Source: an uncultured Chromatiaceae bacterium
GTDB taxonomy: Bacteria > Pseudomonadota > Gammaproteobacteria > Enterobacterales > Alteromonadaceae
Reading direction: 5' to 3'
Assembly: GCA_946482325.1 (NCBI GenBank)
Contig: CAMLRA010000069.1
Location: forward strand, 1-19,739
DNA length: 19,739 nt
Of the stretch, positions 13,883-19,739 are shown in pieces. The notes below the pieces were generated by a model. It saw only the letters and a program-made list of their open reading frames with translations, had not been told where the DNA came from and did not search any database. Numbering within the stretch: the first letter of the stretch is position 1; each line of letters begins with the position of its first letter. The translations under genes were made by a program, and so were the position numbers.

Positions 13883-15490
13883 TCAGTCACGCCCCGGCTG
13901 CAGAATGGTGGGCTTGCTGTGCGCCGCTTGCTGCGGATAATCCAGGGTGTAATGCAGGCCGCGGCTTTCTTTGCGCTGCATAGCACTTTTGATGATGAGT
14001 TCCGCCACCATTGTCAGATTGCGCAGTTCCAGTAGATTGTTACTGACTCTGAAATGACGGTAATACTCCTGAATTTCACGCTGCAGCAGTTCCACCCGGT
14101 GCAGCGCCCGTTCCAGCCGTTTGGTGGTGCGGACAATGCCAACAAAATCCCACATAAACATTCTGAGTTCATGCCAGTTGTGGGTGATCACCACTTCTTC
14201 ATCCGAATTACTGACCCGGCTCTCGTCCCAGTCTGGGAGTTCCGGAGTTGGTTTGGATGTGGGCCATTGCTGCAGAATATGCCGCGCGGCGCTTTGGGCG
14301 AAGACTACACATTCCAGTAACGAATTACTCGCCATCCGGTTGGCGCCATGTAAACCGGTGTAAGCCACTTCGCCAATGGCGTACAGATTTGGCATATCAG
14401 TCTGGCCATTAAGGTTGGTCATGACCCCGCCACAAGTGTAATGCGCGGCAGGCACTACCGGAATGGGCTGTTTGGTGATGTCGATACCAACACTGAGACA
14501 TTTGGCATAAATAGTCGGGAAATGCTCGAGGATAAAGTCTTTGGGCTGATGGCTGATGTCGAGATAAACACAAGCGACGCCTAAACGCTTCATCTCAAAA
14601 TCGATAGCGCGCGCGACGATATCGCGCGGTGCCAGTTCGGCTCTTTCGTCAAAATCCGGCATAAAACGGGTGCCATCAGGGCGTTTCAGATACGCACCTT
14701 CACCGCGCATCGCTTCAGTGATCAGATAATTTTGTGCGTCCGGATGATACAAGCTGGTTGGGTGGAACTGATTAAATTCCATATTGGCGACCCGACAGCC
14801 AGCGCGCCAGGCCATCGCAATGCCATCGCCGGACGCAACATCAGGGTTGGAGGTATATAAATACACTTTGCTGGCACCGCCGGTTGCCAGCGCAACAAAG
14901 CGGGCGGCGATCACTTCGACCTGTTCGTTGTCGCGGTTCCAGACATAAGCACCGTGACACTGATTACCGTCGATGCCAAGCTTCTGGTCGGTGATGAGGT
15001 CGATGGCGTTGTAATTTTCAAGCAGGCGGATATTTGGATGGCGGCGCACCTGGTCAACCAGCGTGATTTGCACGGCGCGGCCTGTGGCATCTGCTGCGTG
15101 CAAAATCCGCCTGTGACTGTGGCCGCCTTCACGGGTCAGGTGGTATTTCAGCACGCCATCGTCATCGCGATATTGGTCAAAAGGCACGCCTTGGGCAATC
15201 AGCCATTCCATCGCCGTTTTGGCATTTTCGGCGGTAAATTGCACGGCGGCGTCTTCGCAAAGACCGGCGCCGGCGATCAGCGTATCATTGACATGGGATG
15301 CGATACTGTCGTTTTCATCAAACACTGCCGCGATGCCGCCTTGCGCATACAAAGTCGAACCTTCGCGCAGTGGGCCTTTACTCAACACTATCACGTTCAG
15401 ATCCTGCGCAAGCTGCAGTGCCAGACTCAAACCGGCCGCGCCACTGCCGACAATTAAAACGTCACAGCGATGTTCTTTTTGATGATGCAT
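13883..15490 (-). CDS. nadB: L-aspartate oxidase
   Basis: The FAD enzyme that oxidises L-aspartate to iminoaspartate, the first step of de novo NAD synthesis; NadA uses the product to make quinolinate. Length is 535 residues, against 540 in E. coli. The FAD dinucleotide fold GSGAAG is at 15-20, [11 protein letters not shown] at 45-55, active-site E121 in [14 protein letters not shown]243 in QFHPTSLY, R289 in [11 protein letters not shown] and H350 in HYTCGGV. These correspond to the E. coli catalytic residues E121, H244, R290 and H351. [15 protein letters not shown] near the C-terminal FAD contact is intact. A GTG at 15499 would add three residues; ATG 15490 is preferred, with GGGTAAG about 9 bases upstream. 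It is divergent from rpoE, as in E. coli and Shewanella. No confident promoter was found for it. Confidence 0.97.
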   Translation of the reverse strand: MHHQKEHRCDVLIVGSGAAGLSLALQLAQDLNVIVLSKGPLREGSTLYAQGGIAAVFDENDSIASHVNDTLIAGAGLCEDAAVQFTAENAKTAMEWLIAQGVPFDQYRDDDGVLKYHLTREGGHSHRRILHAADATGRAVQITLVDQVRRHPNIRLLENYNAIDLITDQKLGIDGNQCHGAYVWNRDNEQVEVIAARFVALATGGASKVYLYTSNPDVASGDGIAMAWRAGCRVANMEFNQFHPTSLYHPDAQNYLITEAMRGEGAYLKRPDGTRFMPDFDERAELAPRDIVARAIDFEMKRLGVACVYLDISHQPKDFILEHFPTIYAKCLSVGIDITKQPIPVVPAAHYTCGGVMTNLNGQTDMPNLYAIGEVAYTGLHGANRMASNSLLECVVFAQSAARHILQQWPTSKPTPELPDWDESRVSNSDEEVVITHNWHELRMFMWDFVGIVRTTKRLERALHRVELLQREIQEYYRHFRVSNNLLELRNLTMVAELIIKSAMQRKESRGLHYTLDYPQQAAHSKPTILQPGRD

Positions 15491-15655
15491 GCGATACACT
15501 TACCCGACAAAAAACAGGATCTTAACCAGATCTGCCGGGTTGTCGCTACCGTTCGCACGGCTCGCAACCTGCAAATGATCTGAACGAAAAACGCCCTTTT
15601 ATGCCGAAAAACAGCATGGCGATCATTTTATTGTAACTTTTTTATCGGTGAAACC

Positions 15656-15682
15656 GAACTTTTTCCGCCGCCCTTCATCTGA
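15656..15682 (+). promoter_or_regulatory. Sigma-E (RpoE) autoregulatory promoter of rpoE-rseABC
   Basis: GAACTT (15656-15661), exactly 16 bases, then TCTGA (15678-15682): a full match to the extracytoplasmic sigma-E consensus known from E. coli. It lies 66 bases upstream of the rpoE start. A short inverted repeat TCGGT/ACCGA (15645-15657) overlaps its -35 edge. Positive autoregulation is inferred. Confidence 0.85.
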
Positions 15683-15748
15683 GTGAGTACGCTTGTGAAG
15701 AGCCAGTGACAATTTAAAGCAGTATTGAGACAGGGGAACGGCTCCCAG

Positions 15749-16324
15749 ATGAGCGAGCAAGAATTGGATTGGCAGATTGTCCAACGGGTACAACAAGGGG
15801 ATAAAGCTGCTTTTAACCTGCTGGTCAGAAAATATCAGCACAGGTTGGCGAACTTAATCTCAAGGTATGTCTCTAATCACGGCGATGTTGCAGATGTAGC
15901 GCAAGAAGCATTCATCAAAGCGTATCGGGCTTTGCCCGGCTTTCGTGGTGACAGTGCCTTTTATACCTGGTTGTACCGGATAGCTGTCAACAGTGCGAAG
16001 AATTACCTGGTTGCCAATGGCCGCAAGCCACCGTCAACCGATGTGGATGCTGAGGAAGCAGACTCTTATGAAGGCAGCGATGCACTAAAAGTGCAGGACT
16101 CGCCGGAGAAACTGCTGTTAACCGAAGAGATCCGCCAGGTCGTATTTGAAACGATTGAAAAGTTACCGGAAGAGCTGCGTACCGCTATCACGTTACGCGA
16201 ATTGGACGGTCTGAGTTATGAAGAAATAGCTGAAGTGATGGGTTGCCCAATCGGTACCGTCCGCAGCCGGATCTTCAGAGCCCGGGAAGCGATAGACACC
16301 CAGTTGAAGCCACTTGTTGGCTGA
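15749..16324 (+). CDS. rpoE: RNA polymerase sigma-E factor (envelope stress)
   Basis: An extracytoplasmic-function sigma factor directing transcription of envelope-stress genes; it is held inactive by RseA. Length is 191 residues, identical to E. coli RpoE. Region 2 spans about 20-95 (FNLLVRKYQHRLANLISRY, DVAQEAFIKAYRALPGFRG, SAFYTWLYRIAVNSAKNYL). Region 4 lies in the last 60 residues (LPEELRTAITLRELDGLSYEEIAEVM, GTVRSRIFRAREAID). The linker DVDAEEAD matches the family. The start at 15749 gives the canonical MSEQ N-terminus. AGGGGA (15732-15737) is 11 bases upstream and partly paired in a 4-bp hairpin (GGGA 15734-15737 with TCCC 15743-15746), which may dampen translation. The frame also opens at a TTG 24 bases earlier, rejected. 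rseA follows after 25 bases. Confidence 0.98.
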   Translation: MSEQELDWQIVQRVQQGDKAAFNLLVRKYQHRLANLISRYVSNHGDVADVAQEAFIKAYRALPGFRGDSAFYTWLYRIAVNSAKNYLVANGRKPPSTDVDAEEADSYEGSDALKVQDSPEKLLLTEEIRQVVFETIEKLPEELRTAITLRELDGLSYEEIAEVMGCPIGTVRSRIFRAREAIDTQLKPLVG

Positions 16325-16349
16325 TTTATCAACGAAGACAGGAATTAGT

Positions 16350-16991
16350 ATGTCGTCTGAACATCAAGAATGGCTCTCCGCGGCCAGTGATAATCAAAGC
16401 GTCAGTGCAGAGCAGCTCGATTCGTTATTGTCTGATCCACAGTTACAGGCCAGTTGGTTACGTTATCAGCTGGCGGGTTCAGTGATCCGGCAGGAACTGG
16501 CGCCGCAGCTGGATACCGCTTTCGCTGACCGCTTCGCTGCGATGCTGGAACAGGAAGACAGCCATCAGTTGGTGGCAGAACCAGTACCGGTGTTACAGCA
16601 GGTCACAGCCAGTCCGGTCAGTGGCAATCAACCGGCGGCGAATCAAAGCTGGTGGAAAATGCTGATGCAAGGTGCAATTGCTGCAGGTGTCGCTATTGTG
16701 GCTGTCGTTGGCGTGCAACAGACCCAGCAAAAGCCGGATGATGCGTTGACGACGCCGTTGCCGGTGCTGCAGACCAGCCCGATTGGTGGTGTCGCAGCGC
16801 CTGTGAGTTTGAGCCAAACTTCTGTCGAGTCCCGCTTTACCCCGCAGCAGCAGCAACAGCAACTGGAACAACAACGCCGGCTGCAGGAACTGATGCAGGC
16901 GCGTCAGCAACAAATCCGTCTGATGGAACAGGCTGCTGCTCAGCAAGCGAAAAAAGACACGACGGATGAGGGTAAAGGTCAACAACAGTGA
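16350..16991 (+). CDS. rseA: Anti-sigma-E factor RseA
   Basis: An inner-membrane anti-sigma factor that binds sigma-E on the cytoplasmic side; under envelope stress it is cut by DegS, RseP and cytoplasmic proteases (established in E. coli). Length is 213 residues. The N-terminal sigma-binding domain spans 1 to about 75 (EWLSAASDNQSVSAEQLDSLLSD, WLRYQLAGSVIRQEL, FADRFAAMLEQE). A single membrane helix lies at about 104-123. The periplasmic part is Gln-rich (residues about 165-190 with a run of six Gln) and ends in a probable coiled coil (QRRLQELMQARQQQIRLMEQ), the region that contacts RseB in the family. Low overall conservation is normal for RseA. The start at 16350 has AGGA 6 bases upstream. 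It overlaps rseB by 4 bases (GTGA), indicating coupling. Confidence 0.92.
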   Translation: MSSEHQEWLSAASDNQSVSAEQLDSLLSDPQLQASWLRYQLAGSVIRQELAPQLDTAFADRFAAMLEQEDSHQLVAEPVPVLQQVTASPVSGNQPAANQSWWKMLMQGAIAAGVAIVAVVGVQQTQQKPDDALTTPLPVLQTSPIGGVAAPVSLSQTSVESRFTPQQQQQQLEQQRRLQELMQARQQQIRLMEQAAAQQAKKDTTDEGKGQQQ

Positions 16992-17950
16992 GTCTGACCT
17001 CATTCTGTTTCAGTGCCGGCTGGTTCTGCAGTCTGGCACTTGCACTCTGCAGTCTGTCGGCGCACGCCGACGACTGGCAGCAGTTTGAGCGCACTCAGCA
17101 AGCGGTGCGTAAATTCAATTTTGACGTCTCCTTTGTCCAGGTCCGGCCCAGTCAGCTCATTACTTACCGCTGGCTTCACGGCATTCACGAGCAATCTGGT
17201 TCTTTATCAGTGCCGTTGGAATTGGAGCGGTTGTTGTTGCAGGATGGCGTCGGCACAGATACCTTCCGCCGCGGTGACAAAGTTTATTACGCCGCACCGG
17301 ATGCGCCGGTTATTGTCACGCAGAATGATTCGATAAAAGAACTCCCTGCCATATTGTTTGAGCCGCTGCCGGTTATCCAGCAGCTGTATGACATTGTGCC
17401 GGGCAGTAGTGTGCCTTTGTCAGGCCGTACCGCCCAGCTGCTGAGGCTCAGTGCCCGTGATGCCAGTCGTTATAGTTATTGGTTGTGGCAGGACGCCGAG
17501 ACTGGTTTCCCGCTGCGCGTCGATACTGTTGATGAGCAAAATGTCGTGCTCGACCGCTGGATGGTGGTGCATTTACAGTTAAAACCGGGCTTGCCAGCTG
17601 AATTACAAAGCCTGATCAGCGCGCAATTGCCCCAACAACCACATGCTCTGGCAAACAGTCAGGTGCCACAAGATCAATTTAAACTGAGCTGGATACCGCC
17701 GGGCTACCAGCTACTGGCGCAGCAGGCTCCGGTCAGTACCCGCAGTGTGCCGGTGTTGGCGAACTGGTTGCTGAGCGATGGTTTGCATCAAATTTCTGTG
17801 TTTGTCCAACCGACCGCGCGTTTGCCGGAACAACAGCTCAGAGATGGTGCCACTACTATTCTGGTGACTACCCGGCAAAATCTGGATGTGACCGTCATCG
17901 GGCCTTTGCGCCCAGAACTGGCGGCTAAACTGGCTGCTGCGGTGGAATAA
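16988..17950 (+). CDS. rseB: Periplasmic sigma-E regulator RseB (MucB)
   Basis: A periplasmic sensor that binds RseA and shields it from DegS, and releases it on sensing lipopolysaccharide intermediates (established in E. coli). Length is 320 residues. A signal peptide covers residues 1-27, cleaved after SAHA. The large LolA-like domain follows (FNFDVSFVQVRP, YRWLHG, RRGDKVYYAAPD, LPAILFEPLPVIQQLYDIVPG, RLSARDASRYSYWLWQDAETGFPLRVD) and then the smaller C-terminal domain (FKLSWIPPGYQLL, LLSDGLHQISVFVQP). RDASRYSYWLW and the DGL-SVFV segment match E. coli RseB blocks. It starts at GTG 16988 inside the rseA stop; no ATG suits the signal peptide. Three Cys lie in the signal peptide only. Confidence 0.95.
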   Translation: MSLTSFCFSAGWFCSLALALCSLSAHADDWQQFERTQQAVRKFNFDVSFVQVRPSQLITYRWLHGIHEQSGSLSVPLELERLLLQDGVGTDTFRRGDKVYYAAPDAPVIVTQNDSIKELPAILFEPLPVIQQLYDIVPGSSVPLSGRTAQLLRLSARDASRYSYWLWQDAETGFPLRVDTVDEQNVVLDRWMVVHLQLKPGLPAELQSLISAQLPQQPHALANSQVPQDQFKLSWIPPGYQLLAQQAPVSTRSVPVLANWLLSDGLHQISVFVQPTARLPEQQLRDGATTILVTTRQNLDVTVIGPLRPELAAKLAAAVE

Positions 17951-17962
17951 TCTGCCTGTATC

Positions 17963-17997
17963 CAATGCGGCAGCTCCTCAGACGGACTGCTGCATTG
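17963..17997 (+). other. Hairpin in the rseB-rseC gap
   Basis: CAATGCGGCAG (17963-17973) pairs with CTGCTGCATTG (17987-17997), 10 of 11 Watson-Crick plus one G-T, with a 13-base loop, 12 bases past the rseB stop. No T run follows, so it is not a standard terminator. It could uncouple rseC or protect the upstream message. Confidence 0.55.
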
Positions 17998-18052
17998 AGT
18001 TCAGTCACCGGCTCCGGTAAAATTGTGCTCAGCCTCAGCCTGAGATCTTTCC

Positions 18053-18586
18053 ATGATCACGCCTTCTGAAGATAAATCCTGTCATACCCCACAGCAGCCA
18101 GATGCAGCACCTCTGCAGACCTTACTGGTGACGGCGACCGTGCTGCGGCAGGATGGCGATGGCGTTTGGCTCAGTACGCCGCTCTCCACCAGCTGTAGTG
18201 GCTGCAATCAACAGGACAGCTGCAGCAGCGGTCTGGTCGCCAAAGCGTTACCGGTACGTCAGCAGCAGTTGTTTCTGGCAGGCGCAGCGACATTATTACC
18301 CGGGCAACAGGTAGAAATCAGTGTGTCACCCGGTGCAATTCTCGGTTCTGCGTTGTTGGTTTATCTGTTACCGCTTATCGTATTTATCGCCACTCTGTTT
18401 TTGGGCCAGTTGCTGCAATGGCATGAATTAGCAGCGCTTGCTGGTGCTATCCTTGCCACCGCAGCCGTGTTTCGTAGCGTACAGCGTATCGAACGCGGGC
18501 GTGCCGGTCAGCTGCAAATTCAGTTAGTACGCGTGTTGCCAGACCTTGCTATAACTCAAGTCTCTGCTGCGGGTCGCTCTGCATGA
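18053..18586 (+). CDS. rseC: RseC family inner-membrane protein
   Basis: An inner-membrane protein of the RseC/RnfE-associated family, encoded in sigma-E operons; in E. coli it modestly affects sigma-E activity, and relatives are linked to SoxR reduction with the Rnf complex. Length is 177 residues. A cytoplasmic Cys cluster, C48-x2-C51-x5-C57 in SCSGCNQQDSCSSG, may bind a metal or Fe-S centre. Two membrane helices lie at about 95-117 and 122-141, followed by a short basic C-terminus. The N-terminus is longer than in E. coli, with an extra Cys 10. Met 1 is the only methionine in the protein, fixing the start at ATG, though the ribosome-binding site (GAGAT about 7 bases upstream) is modest. 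The gap to rseB is about 100 bases, so it is less tightly coupled than the preceding pairs. Confidence 0.9.
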   Translation: MITPSEDKSCHTPQQPDAAPLQTLLVTATVLRQDGDGVWLSTPLSTSCSGCNQQDSCSSGLVAKALPVRQQQLFLAGAATLLPGQQVEISVSPGAILGSALLVYLLPLIVFIATLFLGQLLQWHELAALAGAILATAAVFRSVQRIERGRAGQLQIQLVRVLPDLAITQVSAAGRSA

Positions 18587-18617
18587 AGAACACAGTGCAA
18601 GCAGCAGGGAATTAGAG

Positions 18618-18672
18618 TACAATTCGCGGCAATTTTAATCTGCCGCAAGGCGCAGCGGCATTGCCGCCTGCG
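18618..18672 (+). promoter_or_regulatory. lepA leader: possible -10 and alternating GCGGCA/TGCCGC segments
   Basis: TACAAT (18618-18623) resembles a -10, but its -35 (GTGCAA, 18595-18600) is weak. Downstream, GCGGCA (18626-18631), TGCCGC (18641-18646), GCGGCA (18655-18660) and TGCCGC (18662-18667) alternate, allowing 1:2 plus 3:4 pairing or 2:3 pairing. The 3:4 hairpin extends with CGCA (18651-18654) and TGCG (18669-18672). Confidence 0.45.
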
Positions 18673-18713
18673 AATTCACTTGCTGCCTCACAGCTCAGTT
18701 TTGATTGGAAAAA

Positions 18714-19739
18714 ATGTCTAAAATATCCCATATCCGTAACTTCTCGGTTATCGCCCACATTGACCACGGTAAATCGACTTTATCGGATCGGCTGATCCAG
18801 TTCTGCGGCGGTCTGTCCGACCGGGAAATGCAGGAACAAGTGCTGGATTCAATGGATCTGGAACGTGAACGTGGTATTACCATTAAAGCCCAGAGCGTCA
18901 CGCTGAATTACAAAGCCAAAGATGGCGAAACCTACCAGCTGAATTTTATCGATACGCCGGGTCACGTTGACTTCACGTATGAAGTTTCCCGCTCGCTGGC
19001 TGCCTGTGAAGGGGCATTGCTGGTGGTTGACGCCGGTCAGGGCGTGGAAGCGCAGACAGTTGCTAACTGTTACACCGCGCTGGAAATGAACCTCGAAGTA
19101 TTGCCGGTCCTTAACAAAATCGACTTACCGCAGGCTGAGCCTGACCGTGTCGCCGAAGAAATTGAAGATATTATCGGCATTGAAGCTGTTGGCGCCGTGC
19201 AATGTTCAGCCAAAACCGGTGTTGGTATCGAAGATGTGCTGGAAACTATCGTTAAAGGTATCCCATGTCCGGAAGGCGATGTTGACGCACCAACCCAAGC
19301 CTTGATTATCGACTCCTGGTTCGACCCTTACCAGGGCGTGGTCTCGCTGGTTCGTGTTAAACACGGCAAAATTCAGGCGAAAGACAAAATCAAAATCATG
19401 TCCAGCGGCGCTGTGTATGAAGTCGACAAAGTCGGTATTTTCACACCAAAAGCCACCAACACCGGCATTCTGAGCACAGGCGAAGTAGGTTTTGTTATCG
19501 CCGGCATCAAAGAAATCAAAGGCGCGCCGGTCGGCGATACGCTGACATTAGCCAAAAACTCGGCAGCTGAGCCGTTACCGGGCTTTAAACGCATCAAACC
19601 TCAGGTTTATGCCGGCGTGTTCCCGGTGTCTTCGGATGACTATGAAGATTTCCGTGACGCCTTAGAAAAACTCAGTTTAAACGATTCGTCGTTGTTCTAT
19701 GAGCCAGAAAGCTCCAGCGCTCTGGGCTTTGGTTTCCGC
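18714..19739 (+). CDS. lepA: Elongation factor 4 (LepA GTPase), 3' truncated by window edge
   Basis: A translational GTPase homologous to EF-G, acting on ribosomes during initiation/elongation problems and ionic stress. 342 residues are present of the usual ~599, with the frame open at the right edge. GTPase motifs are intact: G1 AHIDHGKST (14-22), the RERGITIKA switch (51-59), G3 DTPGH (80-84), G4 NKID (134-137) and G5 CSAKTG. Domain 2 follows ([32 protein letters not shown]), then the start of domain 3 ([23 protein letters not shown]). The ATG has TTGGAA as ribosome-binding site about 5 bases upstream. It follows rseC as in E. coli, where lepB comes next. Its leader holds the alternating hairpins noted separately, and it may be both read through from rseC and transcribed on its own. 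Confidence 0.97.
   Translation, partial: MSKISHIRNFSVIAHIDHGKSTLSDRLIQFCGGLSDREMQEQVLDSMDLERERGITIKAQSVTLNYKAKDGETYQLNFIDTPGHVDFTYEVSRSLAACEGALLVVDAGQGVEAQTVANCYTALEMNLEVLPVLNKIDLPQAEPDRVAEEIEDIIGIEAVGAVQCSAKTGVGIEDVLETIVKGIPCPEGDVDAPTQALIIDSWFDPYQGVVSLVRVKHGKIQAKDKIKIMSSGAVYEVDKVGIFTPKATNTGILSTGEVGFVIAGIKEIKGAPVGDTLTLAKNSAAEPLPGFKRIKPQVYAGVFPVSSDDYEDFRDALEKLSLNDSSLFYEPESSSALGFGFR

Noticed and set aside
14954..15457. 167-codon plus-strand frame opposite nadB
   Set aside because: nadB is unmistakable on the other strand with all catalytic residues; the opposite frame shows no recognisable motif.
1..19739. CRISPR arrays, tRNA or rRNA genes, insertion sequences
   Set aside because: No regularly spaced repeats, no cloverleaf or rRNA-like segment, and no transposase or integrase coding sequence were found by reading.

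Overview
The window looks like a chromosomal segment of a gammaproteobacterium near the Alteromonadales/Chromatiales border (a Rheinheimera-like or Shewanella-like genome). This is inferred from protein resemblance and gene order, not from any search. The clearest markers are a Fiu/PiuC iron-uptake pair, the divergent ygfZ and sdhE-ygfX pair, and the block nadB (minus) facing rpoE-rseA-rseB-rseC-lepA (plus), all typical of this class. No RNA gene, CRISPR array, insertion sequence or prophage gene was seen, and nearly all of the DNA has an assignable role.

Layout. 1-1273: 3' part of lysS (lysyl-tRNA synthetase) with a strong terminator. 1274-1655: the only gene-free stretch over 300 bases. It holds a GC-rich imperfect inverted repeat and, next to the following gene, a promoter overlapped by a Fur-box-like site. 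1656-4686: a Fiu-type catecholate siderophore receptor followed by PiuC (YbiX), a 2-oxoglutarate/Fe(II) hydroxylase. 4789-9238: a two-gene ABC unit, an ATPase followed by a 1185-residue protein that joins an ABC-2 type permease to an M1-type zinc aminopeptidase domain. Its physiological role is not established, and it is the most intriguing locus here. 9253-9337: a terminator and a second inverted repeat between convergent genes.

9357-12587, minus strand: ygfZ and a SlyD-like FKBP prolyl isomerase form a tightly coupled pair ending in a terminator. A DUF2804 protein and a CreA-family lipoprotein follow, with their own promoter. 12733-13799, plus strand: sdhE, ygfX and a small three-helix SemiSWEET/PQ-loop-like protein. 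A bidirectional terminator separates them from nadB (minus). From the nadB upstream region a near-perfect sigma-E promoter fires rightward into rpoE-rseA-rseB-rseC. lepA follows and runs off the right edge.

How the genes work together. The left third concerns iron: receptor, PiuC and a Fur-like site. ygfZ (Fe-S cluster maintenance) and sdhE (flavinylation of succinate dehydrogenase) are maturation factors for respiratory and Fe-S enzymes. The right third is the envelope stress circuit: sigma-E, its membrane anti-sigma factor RseA, the periplasmic sensor RseB and RseC, with an autoregulatory promoter visible upstream. Start codons were chosen from ribosome-binding sites and family lengths; several differ from the longest open frame.
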